Assembly: GCA_945910005.1 (NCBI GenBank)
Contig: CAMDTW010000188.1
Location: 40,001 to 104,000, forward strand
DNA length: 64,000 nt
From: Isoperla grammatica
Taxonomy: Eukaryota; Arthropoda; Insecta; Plecoptera; Perlodidae
Reading direction: 5' to 3'
Shown: positions 42,116 through 53,448 of the stretch, in pieces
Layout of the letters: the number at the start of each line of letters is the position of its first letter
Numbering within the stretch: the stretch's first letter is position 1
Position numbers and translations under genes: made by a program
Notes under the pieces: model-generated
The model's input: the letters and a program-made list of their open reading frames with translations, nothing else
Told to the model about the DNA's origin: nothing
Database searches by the model: none

Positions 42116-45100
42116 ACACACACACACACCCCTTGCATAATATCCACAACGTAAGGGCGCGAAAATCGGGCCCCTTATTATTAGCGATAAAGACTGAAAC
42201 GCGTGGCATCAAATTATAGCTTTACGAATCAAATTTTTAATCCGTGCAATATCAATAACAGTTTCGGGTTCGTAGGCGAAAGAATAATTATTCTAATATT
42301 ATCAATAGTGATAGTGAAACATAAACTATAATGCACTTGCTAATAATTGCATGTCAGTATTTTTACTTTATCGTAATTTATGTGGTAGGCTATCAATGTT
42401 AATAGCTACAGTTGAGACAGAAATCGAAAAAACGTTATATTTTTAAGGCTGTTGGTTCACTCACCGTTTTTACTTTTCTAAAATATGCGTAACATACAAA
42501 AATTTATCCTTGAAATTGAAACATTGAACTCAGAATATACCAACATTATTTTGTTTATCTTTTAGCAGCCGGTACCGGCAATAATGCTACTTGAGTACAC
42601 TTCACGTTGTGCTAAGTTTTACAAGAAGTACGTGAAGGTGACCAACAATTTGTATTGCGGTTCAAGAACGTACGTGTAGTTGTAACTATATTATGTGCGT
42701 TTTAGGTTTGAAATCCTGAATTGGGTATGAGGGTGTATTTTTTCATCTTTTATGGAGTGTTTTCATTTTTACAAAGAAATAAGACATCGTCTCGATTATA
42801 GCATCGTTGCAAAATTTGAGGTTTCAGACAAAATATAATAATTTAATTTGAGATAGAAATTTGTGGCATAGACGACCACTCTATTGTTACTAAAATAACA
42901 AGCAAATTAAATGACTCTTATTGTCGTCGCGATCCAAGTCAAAAAGTATTAAATACAGCCTTTCTTAAGTATTAATATGCAGTAAACGTTATAAACTTCC
43001 TTGCATTATCAAACTTCAATTTTGGGTTCACAAACCGAAACATAAATTTGTATTATTCTTTGGTTAATCTAAAGCTAAACTTACTTTTGATCTCAACCAA
43101 AGCCAGAACAGAACCTAAATTTATATTTGCTGCATACCGGAATCAGGACTAATAAGAAAGTAAATCTCAGTTCACTTTTTCTCGAAGACACATAAAAAGG
43201 TATAAATTCAATTAAATTTATTGTAATTTAGCCGTCCTTTGACAGCACAGGACGGCCAGTGTTGGGTTATGGACATGCGTTCACCCTATTTAGCCTAAAA
43301 AAGGTGTAATAACGGATGTGATAGACTTAGGCACCTGACAACCCCCGTTACTCAGGCAACCAGACAAGCATACCCGCACGCCGCGATGCGTGGTTACAGG
43401 CGCTCACATCATAAACGGCACAGATAATTTGGTGTGTTGTCAACAATTGGCTCTCGTCTTGGGTGAGAAAATATCAATCGATAATAATAATAATGACAAT
43501 TCGTCCTTAAATTGACGTATACAATCAAACTTTACCTCATCGAATTATGTCCATAAATACATATTTGTAAATTAGAATACCATTGTGATGTGAATCTGTT
43601 TACAGAGTGTAATTAGTTTCATTTGATAAAATTACATAATTATCTGCGTAGGCCTACATATATTTTCGGGTACATAACCTACAACACAGACTTAGAGCCA
43701 TTGTCCAACCATAGTCAAAATCTGACAATACCATGGTCGGGTCACAAGTCAACGTCACTATCAGCAGAGATAAATAATTGTTTGTCTGTGCAGGTTATTT
43801 TGATGATCGATGAACATTGTTTTGCAATACCCTTACAATAAAAGCATTTCCTCATAGATGAAACAATGTGGAATTCGTAAATGTTACAATTTGAAGATAG
43901 CATGGTATGGGAATGGTACGGGATAAAGTATAATACACAAGGAAGTGAATAGCGTAACAGACAATAGACATGTTGACGACATCACCAGACATGTACAAGT
44001 AATTCCGTCTGCATCGGGCTCGCAATCTCAATAGGATCGTAATCGTAGAAAACAAGTCCGTCTATACAGGTAATGACACCACACTGTATGTATTGGGAGA
44101 CATACATTACATACAATGTCTAAAATCTTCCAATTACATAATTACAATCACTTTGTTGGAATGGGTCGTGGGGGGGGGGGGAGGGGAGTCTGGCAAGGAC
44201 AGTGGCCTATAACATATCTTGAAAGCGTATATGATGATGATGATGATGATGATTTTCTTTACCAATACATTTCCGGATATTTTTGTAGTGTTTAGACGCA
44301 TCAATGAGTGACAAATTTGCTATTTTTGGGTAAAAGAGTGTCTGATCAGTAAAGCCCCTAAAATCTCGTCCATTTCACTTTGGATTCCCATTAGGAACAC
44401 ATTTTCTACAAAATAAAGTTGACTCCATCCATGTACCTTATAAGGTAAGACGACGTGGTATTTTGGGGCCTGTTTGAGGACGTTTGACTTGAGTAAAGCT
44501 CTCACAGCTCACTTCTTCCGTCTGACTCAATATTTTCTGATTTGTTCAAAAAATCAGATTAATTTGTCTTGAGTGGAATGTGTCATTTTTACCTTTGTGA
44601 TCCCAGTGGGGCTAAAATCACCCAAGTTGAGGAGTGAGACGCGTGTTTTGTGAATATACTTTTTTTCAGCTCCCCGTCCCTTTTTATGGGGAATGCTTTT
44701 ATGGTGCTAGCTCTCCATCTAATACGTTGATTATGTATTTGTCACTTGGAGTATATTACTAACAAGCAGCAGTGATGTATTCGAACCAGGGAGGCGCACT
44801 GCCACCTTTCATTGGAAGTAAGGCGCGTCACGGTACCTTTTATAAGTAAGCTACGCGTCATGTTTTGCGGAAAATCACTATTTTCTTTAATAATGTGAAT
44901 TTACGAACTAAGACATTTTTTCATTGAAATGATTTAAGAGATATTGTATACGTAAAAGTAAATGTCGGACATCAATTCTATCTAAAGCATATAACAATAT
45001 TTTGTTAGAATTTGCGTAATGTATTTGAGTACTTTTATCATGCAGCATATCGTTTTTTTAAAAGTAATTTATTAATGCCCATCAATTTTTTATTGATTGA

Positions 45101-45819
45101 ATTCGTTACTGTTAGTTTAGGTGATGGTGATAATCGAGATGTATAAACTTAGCGTTTTACTAAAGAGATGTTAAATGAACGAATCGCTTATTGTAAATGT
45201 TATCAGGGATATATTATGCTGTAAATAGTAATTTGAAGTTTTGAACTAAAGTCGTACAAAACACCAATGAGATCCACACCCACAGTTTCACATGCATAGG
45301 GTATATATTAATTGTATATGCACTATGCAGTATTAAAAATGCTTAGGAATTTCTAAGAGCCCGGTATTATACGTAAAAATAAAAAGATGCTTTGCTACCA
45401 AGAGCTTGTTATAGTTAATCGATTCTTATTTGATGGGTCACACGACACGTTATTATTATATTCATGAAAACTATCACCTAGGAAATGCATATTAAATTAA
45501 CATTCCAAATACATAGGGTTAGACCTATCCCACCATCTGGGCCTGGGGTAGAATTTGGCCCAGGGTACACCTCATGAGTCGTCCCTTTTCTTTCCCAATT
45601 GTCTTTGTCCTCCAATCACTCTCTGACGTCATATGACAGCCTAGTTTTTTAGTACTAAATAATCAAATAATCAAACAGAGTTACATAAAATCCAAATCCG
45701 ATTATATATCCCATTCAACCAACAACCACAGTAAAGTACGTTTAAGGCCGCAGATAAAAAAATACATGTAAACATAATGTTCAATACTTGGCTAGTTATA
45801 ATTTTAATTTTGCGTACGA
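42116..45819. other. Repeat-poor spacer, presumed intron of the pogo-PHD locus
   Basis: A degraded ATCA-family tail lies at about 42785-42832 on the plus strand (ATCGTCTCGATTATAGCATC). A (GAT)n microsatellite at 44231-44253 may be the tail of another LINE. Nothing else is recognised. Confidence 0.4.
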
Positions 45820-46045
45820 AACCTACACAGAGACAACCCATGTCTCAGGTGACAAACTATAGGTATTGCTGTAATGGTATAGTTGTGAATTAACGTCCGA
45901 GGGCTGTTAGTATGACTTAATTCCAGCATTCGTTTTGTGACTGAGGAAACTCTTGGAAAAACCTGCAGTCCGGTATCAAACCGTCGACCTCCCGAATTAG
46001 TCTCGCGTCTTACCGCTGAGCCACCTCTACGGTCACCAATGTTTC
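45820..46045 (-). repeat. tRNA-derived SINE, copy 2
   Basis: On the minus strand a head with box A TGGCTCAGCGGT (46012-46023) and box B GGTTTGATACC (45972-45982) has the spacing of a tRNA promoter, followed by CGAATGCTGGAATTAAGTC and ACTAACAGCCCTCGGACG. It is not a tRNA gene: the acceptor and T arms do not fold and the sequence continues into a SINE body. Confidence 0.75.
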
Positions 46046-46859
46046 TCCCCACATTTTCAATGCACGAATTAGATTATTTGGTGTTAGCAATCTTTGGTGT
46101 TAGCTAGAACATTCGCTGTGTAGGTTGTTCATCGTTTGCCGTCTCCACTTCCATCGGAAACGGAACAACTACACAGTGAAAATGTGAAAGCTGCTCCTCA
46201 ACAAAAGGTGCGTCCTTGGCAGCCAATGTTTATGACCAGGCCTCGCCGTTGCACCCTGCCATTCAAGGGTAGTAAACAATTTTTTTTTGGGTGACTGACT
46301 ATTGTTAATTGTTTTGAAAGAAATTGTCTCTCCAAGTTGAGGATAAATCAATGTATCTTCTTCAACACAGAGAAGCTACATTTTGTAATTATATTTCATA
46401 TCATCCAAATTTTATCAACCCACACACAAGATGTTTATGTTTTTATTGGATAAAATGATTGGTTGATAGCTGAGGATGGGAGACATGATTAAAAGAACAT
46501 CAATATGGAAAAATCGATTATGCGGGGTTGACGCACGTTGCCGACAAGTACGGGTATAGGAACACGTTGATGCACGTTATAACTTATATTTGAAAAAAAA
46601 TCTATAGTATCTTCCTTGAATGATCCGTTTGAGAGCCCCCCCCCCCTCGCCGTTCTCGCTAATCACTAAATGATTGCCCTAAGGGGTATTCCAATTTGCC
46701 CACTGCCTCAAATCATTTACTACTACATGCTCAGTCTATTATTATTTCTATTCTATACTTTACTATACTATATACTAGTCTACAAATATTATTGCCTTTC
46801 ACATATTTGTAGAGTTACGTTGGATCCCCTTTTTTGTAACGTTTCAATAGGAAACCAAA
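46046..46859. other. Spacer, nothing recognised
   Basis: No coding region or repeat identified apart from a run of C at 46638-46646. Confidence 0.4.
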
Positions 46860-47790
46860 GTATGCTAGTGTGTATAGGTTAGATAATGTTTGATGTTGTC
46901 ATATTACTTACACATAAAGATATTCGTAATTGTATAAACACACTACACTTGTAAAGTTACAACTCTGTTAGGAAACTGAAATATACTGTGTTAAATAACA
47001 GTTAGCGTGTATATACGTAAAATAACGTTTGATTTTGCAATATTCCTTACACTCGCTTTCGTAATTTTACAAATACACTAGACTTGTTAAGTTACAGCTC
47101 TATTAGGAATCCAAAATATGGTATATGTTGAATTACAGTTAGTGTGTATAAATTAAATTTAGTTTGATTTTGTGATATTACTTACACACGTATTCGTAAT
47201 TTTACAAAATACACTAGACTTGAAATGTTACAACTGTATTAGGAATCCAAAATATGGTATATGTTGAATTACAGTTAGTGTGTATAAATTAAATTTAGTT
47301 TGATTTTGTGATATTACTTACACACGTATTCGTAATTTTACAAATACACTAGACTTGAAAAGTTACAACTGTATTAGGAATCCAAAATATGGTATATGTT
47401 GAATTACAGTTAGTGTGTATAGGTTAAATTAAGTTTGATTGTGTGATATTACTTACACACGTATTCGTAATTTTACAAATACACTAGACTTGAAAAGTTA
47501 CAACTGTATTAGGAATCCAAAATATGGTATATGTTGAATTACAGTTAGTGTGTATAAATTAAATTTAGTTTGATTTTGTGATATTACTTACACACGTATT
47601 CGTAATTTTACAAATACACTAGACTTGAAAAGTTACAACTGTATTAGGAAACCAAAGTATGGTATGTGTTAAATTACTGTTAGTATGTATAGGTTAAATG
47701 ACGTTTGATTTTGTAATATTACTTACACACATATTCGTAATTTCACATATACACTAGAGTTGTAAAAACACGGAAAAAACTGTAGCATTA
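46860..47790. repeat. 135-bp tandem repeat (TGTAATTTTACA family B)
   Basis: CGTAATTTTACAAATACACT recurs at 47060, 47195, 47331, 47466 and 47601, and in diverged form at 47736: spacing 135-136 bp, about seven units. The middle four are nearly identical. It shares the GTAATTTTAC core with family A at 39.7-40.5 kb. Confidence 0.9.
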
Positions 47791-47961
47791 CAAACAAAAA
47801 TTGCATTTTTACACTTCTGATGTAGTGGTTACATTGGTTTACTGGCGTACATTGTAAAATTACACATAATGTATTGGTGTGTGTACCTAACACATACACG
47901 TTTTATAAATTTACACGTACATTGGATATGTAGATTTACATTTTTTTTTACAGTGTACAGA

Positions 47962-48731
47962 GGTGCACCTGCAACAACACCAGCACCTGCAACAACACCA
48001 GCACCTGCAACGGCGCCAGCACCTGCAACGGCACCAGCTCCTGCCTCCATTTCACCCCAGTCGGCGGATGACCGACTGGAAGCATTCATGAACGACATAA
48101 TATACGCAGATCAACTGGCGGACGGCTCTAGGTACGGTGTCGAGACCTACGACGCAATGAGCGACTACGATGTGGAGATCATCATCGACACAGCTCTCAG
48201 TGGTATAAGCGTCACAGAAGATGGCACGTTAGTCGAGATCGCCCAGGACCCCGTCAGGCCTGCATGTTCATCTGCTCGACCAACGGAGCAGATGACAGAC
48301 GTCTCACCATCGCTCACCAAGTTTCTCACGCTGCCGAAAAGGGCCCAGCCATCAGAGGTTCCCAGTTCCCGCAAACGTAGGAAAATGGTTTATGCGGTAT
48401 CTTCTTCAGAGTTCGTGGCCAACGCACTAGCTCCAGCCGTGCCAAAGCCAAGAAAGCTGCAAAGAAGAAACCTGCAAAGAAGAAACCTACTTCTAAGGGT
48501 GATGCAGATGACGACTGGATCTGTATCTACTGCGACCAATCTATCTACGAGTCCAGCAAGAAAGGGGAGAGCTGGATTAGTTGCGACACATGCCATGACG
48601 CAGCTCATGTACGCTGTGTGCCGATCATGCACCGAGTGCGCACTAATTTGACCAACGACAACCGGTCACAATCGTTGCCATATGACTGTGAAGAGTGCAC
48701 TGAAAAAGTGATGAACAGGCCTCAGACGTGA
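47962..48731 (+). CDS. PHD-finger exon, probable C-terminus of the pogo transposase
   Basis: An acceptor (GTACAG at 47956-47961) can be joined in phase to CT|GT at 39678/39679, giving L-GAPATTPAPATTPAP. Product order: four (APATTP/APATAP) repeats; an acidic segment; a basic RKRRK patch; then, after a frameshift near 48400, an H1-like KAKKAAKKKPAKKKP linker and a PHD-like zinc finger with WICIYC, SWISCDTCHDAAHVRC and PYDCEEC before TGA at 48729-48731. C-terminal zinc fingers are known in some pogo/Tigger-type transposases. The 8.3-kb intron is inferred. Alternatively this is a separate gene or a second transposon ORF. Confidence 0.55.
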
Positions 48732-50168
48732 CGTGTTTCTGTCTCGTGAAGACACGCCTTTATTTTGCCACGGTGTTTGTTCTATGACGTGTTTCTGTCC
48801 CGTGAAGACACGCCTTTATTTTGCCACGGTGTTTGTTCTATGACGTGTTTCTCTGTCCCGTGAAGACACGCCTTTATTTTGCCACGGTGTTTGTTCTATG
48901 ACGTGTTTCTGTCCCGTGAAGACACGCCTTTATTTTGCCACGGTGTTTGTTCTATGACGTGTTTCTCTGTCCCGTGAAGACACGCCTTTATTTTGCCACG
49001 GTGTTTGTTCTATGACGTGTTTCTCTGTCCCGTGAAGACACGCCTTTATTTTGCCACGGTGTTTGTTCTATGACGTGTTTCTCTGTCCCGTGAAGACACG
49101 CCTTTATTTTGCCACGGTGTTTGTTCTATGACGTGTTTCTCTGTCCCGTGAAGACACGCCTTTATTTTGCCACGGTGTTTGTTCTATGACGTGTTTCTCT
49201 GTCCCGTGAAGACACGCCTTTATTTTGCCACGGTGTTTGTTCTATGACGTGTTTCTCTGTCCCGTGAAGACACGCCTTTATTTTGCCACGGTGTTTGTTC
49301 TATGACGTGTTTCTGTCCCGTGAAGACACGCCTTTATTTTGCCACGGTGTTTGTTCTATGACGTGTTTCTCTGTCCCGTGAAGACACGCCTTTATTTTGC
49401 CACGGTGTTTGTTCTATGACGTGTTTCTCTGTCCCGTGAAGACACGCCTTTATTTTGCCACGGTGTTTGTTCTATGACGTGTTTCTCTGTCCCGTGAAGA
49501 CACGCCTTTATTTTGCCACGGTGTTTGTTCTATGACGTGTTTCTCTGTCCCGTGAAGACACGCCTTTATTTTGCCACGGTGTTTGTTCTATGACGTGTTT
49601 CTCTGTCCCGTGAAGACACGCCTTTATTTTGCCACGGTGTTTGTTCTATGACGTGTTTCTCTGTCCCGTGAAGACACGCCTTTATTTTGCCACGGTGTTT
49701 GTTCTATGACGTGTTTCTGTCCCGTGAAGACACGCCTTTATTTTGCCACGGTGTTTGTTCTATGACGTGTTTCTCTGTCCCGTGAAGACACGCCTTTATT
49801 TTGCCACGGTGTTTGTTCTATGACGTGTTTCTCTGTCCCGTGAAGACACGCCTTTATTTTGCCACGGTGTTTGTTCTATGACGTGTTTCTCTGTCCCGTG
49901 AAGACACGCCTTTATTTTGCCACGGTGTTTGTTCTATGACGTGTTTCTCTGTCCCGTGAAGACACGCCTTTATTTTGCCACGGTGTTTGTTCTATGACGT
50001 GTTTCTCTGTCCCGTGAAGACACGCCTTTATTTTGCCACGGTGTTTGTTCTATGACGTGTTTCTCTGTCCCGTGAAGACACGCTTTTATTTTGCCACGGT
50101 GTTTGTTCTATGACGTGTTTCTCTGTCCCGTGAAGACACGCCTTTATTTTGCCACGGTGTTTTTGTCG
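48727..50168. repeat. 58-bp satellite (about 25 copies)
   Basis: The unit starts TGACGTGTTTCTCTGTCCCG and continues through AAGACACGCCTTTATTTTGC. Most units are 58 bp; at least six lack one CT (56 bp). The first unit overlaps the TGA of the PHD frame. The array ends at GGTGTTTTTGTCGTAAGG. Units are nearly identical, so amplification is recent. Confidence 0.95.
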
Positions 50169-51650
50169 TAAGGTAGGGGTAGGGCCTACGCTTGCAGGTA
50201 TAAGTCTTAAACTAGATTCCTGGGTAAACATATCATAGGTTATCCAAGTCCAACTCACAACCTTCTCGTGGTTTGACCTGTGAGTACAGGAGACTATATA
50301 AGATTCCTGGAAACTAGTGGTGAGCTAATGGCCAAAAAAGGTAATTAAGGGTCTAGTTCTATTAAATTCAAGAGTCTCTACTCATCCTAGGCTTGGCCTA
50401 GACCTTCATAAAGATTTGTTAGCTCTTCAGTGTTGTTGAAAAGACAAGGTCTCCTAGGTAGGCCTAGCTCTCATATAGATTTGTAATACAATATTAACCT
50501 TAAAAATTAGTATTAGCCAATAAACAATACAAACAACAGTATTTCCTTTCTTTATGTTGTAACCCAAACTTCATTAGCTTGCTATTAAACAGCTAAATGG
50601 AGTTTACAAACATCTATATATGAAAATGCATTTGGTAGCGAACCAGCTTTGTACCCCAAAAATCATTGTGTTCCTTGTGTGAAGAAAGCGGACACGATGG
50701 ACTTGTTACCATTTATTCAGCGATGCAGCAACCACCGATACTTCACAGATCTACATACAAACCGCAATGAAGATGTTTGACCTGTGTCTGACATGAAGGT
50801 GAAGATCTTGAATCAGACGTAGTGATAAAACCACTCGGGGAGTTCCGTTATTTTTTTAATTGTACGTATCTCATACTTGTTTTGATTATTGGCCAATACC
50901 CACATACCTTGTCAATCTTCTACATGGTAATAAAAGTACTGTCAATACTCTTTTTTGCATGCAAACCACACGTTTTGCTGTATGCGTAATGTAGGATGAT
51001 TATTGTAGATTGTGGAGCTGCAATTTTTTGTTGCAAAATGGTTTTAGTCAATAATCCGGGACTAATTCCACAATTGATTCAAATTTCATTATCCAATTGC
51101 CAGCAAACGTGGTATAGTACTTTTATTATGTTAATAACAAAAAAATTAAAAACACAATACATACTTAAACCTCCTCAGACCCCCAGTGGCTCATTGGCCA
51201 CACTAAAACAGCGTTGGTATAAAAATTACTAACTGAACCACCATAGCCCCGATTTCAGTTCCTGAAAGTAATACTCATTCACAACAGATGGCAGCACGCG
51301 CTTAAATTTGTGGGAGTCGGATAAGGCCGGGATGGATGACACTCGACTTCCTTACCGACTACTGCTAGTAGTACTACTCTTGGCCGCTAGGTTATATACT
51401 ACATCCTGTTGACTACCTTCGGGCGGGGCCGCCGCCATACTGCTTTCATTCTCCAACGTGTTTAGATGTTATTGTACGGCAATTATTGTTATTTCTGATT
51501 ACAGAGAGCTCCATCTTCGCTGCGGTGTGACTAGATTGAAAGTATCGTTTACAGAATCGACTGCTCTTACTTGTGGTAAGTTATTTTACACGCATCTTTA
51601 TTAATAACAGATAATTGTACCTAGGCGTGTGGGCCTAGGCCCCATCTCGG
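50169..51650. other. Spacer upstream of the SGNH-tail gene
   Basis: TAGGCCTA-type words are scattered. A possible non-coding first exon could end at TTGTG|GTAAG (51575). No coding region is supported. Confidence 0.35.
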
Positions 51651-52210
51651 CCTTTTAGGTTATGTGTGTAGGCCCTAGGCCATATCTTTACATGACTACT
51701 ACACCTAGGGACGTTTTAGTCTTATTAATTACGTGTTATTGTGCTACGTTGACCTGTGTAAGCGTAGGCTAGGCCTAAATGCACCCCATCTCGGCCGTCC
51801 ACGTTGGCGTGTAGGGCCTAGGGCCTAGGCCTACCCTACCCTACCTCTAGGGCCTAGGCCTAGGCTACCTTAGCCTAGGCAGGCCATATCTTTACATGAC
51901 TACTACACCTAGCGACGTTTTAACCCTTATTAATTACGTGTTATTGTGCTACGTTGACCTGTGTAAGCGTAGGCTAGGCCTAATTGTACCCCATCTCGGC
52001 CGTCCACATAGGCGTGTAGGGCCTAGGGCCTACCTCTAGGGCCTAGGCTCCTAGTTGTTTAGCTATTTTTCTCACCACCTACGTACGTTTTCTTGATTAA
52101 TAACAGATTGTGCCTAGGCGTGTAGGCCTAGGCCTAATCTCGGCCCATCCTAGGCCTAGATCCTGAGGGGTCCATAGCATGTAGGCCCCTAGACCCTAGA
52201 CATAGGCCTA
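51651..52210. repeat. TAGGCCTA-rich tandem duplication, 204-bp period
   Basis: CATGACTACTACACCTAG starts at 51691 and again at 51895, and the copies run collinear through GCGTAGGCTAGGCCTAA and CATCTCGGCCGTCCAC. The GGCCTA/TAGGCC content is extreme. Confidence 0.8.
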
Positions 52211-52242
52211 TGCCTTAAGGTCACCCTTTTTATTGTTTGCAG

Positions 52243-52852
52243 ACGAATTTGAATCGGAGCGGTCTGCATCTGTCGAAGGAAGGGTGCTTCCTTCTAGTTG
52301 AGAGGCTTCGTCTAGGGCTTCTCAAACCCAGTGCTCAACCTCGATCTTCCCCACCGAGAACGTCGAGAGTGATATCCGCAACTACCAGATCTTCATCAAC
52401 GAGAACATCGAGAATGACACCTTGCCTGCCTACGCTACCATCATGCCATGCTGAGTGGGTTTCTGTTCACCACAAGAAGAAAACAGTGCGGAGCCGTACG
52501 AATAAACCTTCGATCGTCTCAAAGGTAGGCTTATATTCACGAATTGTCTATTAGGTCTAATGACGCAGATTACTGTAAGCCCCTACCCATAGATGACCAC
52601 AACGAAATAAGGGACTTTAGTTCCGTACTGTTTTGGCCTCTGCTAACATGATTTGCCCATTTTGTACTTGGTTACCTACCACTGTCAAGTACCCTAATTC
52701 CAATACATTTGCAAAGAAAATGTAAATGAAATGTTCAGTTTTCTTTTTCCAGGAGGAGCAGTTCCCCCCATTGACTCAACGTCGAGTGTCACGTCCCCAT
52801 GAGGAAACTGCAGAAGTGAGGCACCCCGCACCCACGACCACGACACGCGAGT
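52243..52852 (+). CDS. SGNH-domain C-terminus with Ser/Arg-rich tail, two exons
   Basis: Exon 1 (52243-52524) follows TTTGCAG and begins TNLNRSGLHLSKEGCFLLVE, the 'D..HL(s)..G...l...l' helix that ends SGNH hydrolases (the catalytic-block His is in GLHLS). It then has a Ser/Thr/Arg-rich tail and ends AAG|GTAGGC in phase 0. Exon 2 (52753-52852) follows CCAG and reads EEQFPPLTQRRVSRPHEETA; it may stop at TAA (52853) or splice at GA|GTAAGA. The upstream catalytic exons are not in this window between 48.7 and 52.2 kb. Decayed versions of the missing domain lie at 1250 and 22330. Confidence 0.45.
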
Positions 52853-52859
52853 AAGAAGG

Positions 52860-53381
52860 CCAAGACGTCAGTCGCAGCAGCAGGTCTACATGCTCACGTG
52901 AAGAAGAAGACGACTCTCAACTCAATGGAATTCAATTGGATTTTGCCGGTAAAATGGATGTTCTATTTCCTTGTGAAACATTTTCGATTATACCTCTGGA
53001 GATGTAATGCTGCAGTATTAATTCACTTGCCCCTACCTACTCATAGTTGACCATAAGTAATGTAGGCCTAGTAAATAACAGTAATAACTATACCAATAAA
53101 TAAATGACCACAAGTTATTTTAGTTTTGTCCTGTTTTCGCCTCTGCTAATTTATGACGTTCATTTAGCAATGGGTTATCTCTTCCGCTGTCAAGTACCCG
53201 AATAATAGGGAACACGCTTATGGAAATTTTAATCAATTTTTAAATACCTTGTCTCTTATTGAATAATTATGTGTCTTTGAATTTTGAAAAACGGATCAGT
53301 CTATCCCTCAAAATAATTGGTTTAGTAACGTGTAAATGTAGGCCTAGCCTAAATAAAATATTCAATTTTTCGTTCTTTTAG
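52860..53381. other. Intron-like spacer
   Basis: AT-rich, ending in CGTTCTTTTAG before a second copy of the EEQFPPL exon. Confidence 0.4.
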
Positions 53382-53448
53382 GAGCAGTTCCCCCCATTGG
53401 CTCAACGTCGAGTGTCGCGTCCCCATGAGGAAACAAGACAACTGTAGC
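53382..53448 (+). pseudogene. Duplicate of the EEQFPPLTQRRVSRPHEE exon
   Basis: EQFPPLAQRRVSRPHEE is encoded after a TTTTAG acceptor, nearly identical in DNA to 52756-52806. This frame ends in TAG at 53445-53447. Either an exon duplicate feeding an alternative splice form, or a duplication that became non-functional. Confidence 0.5.

Noticed and set aside
45960..46045. A functional tRNA gene
   Set aside because: Box A and box B are present, but the cloverleaf does not close and the sequence continues into a SINE body found at a second site.
47060..47740. Common origin of the 135-bp repeat and the 45-bp satellite (135 = 3 x 45)
   Set aside because: No sequence similarity was seen; the ratio is most simply coincidence.
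49900..50258. Minus-strand peptide repeat over the 58-bp satellite
   Set aside because: The frame closes within a few units because 58 is not a multiple of three.
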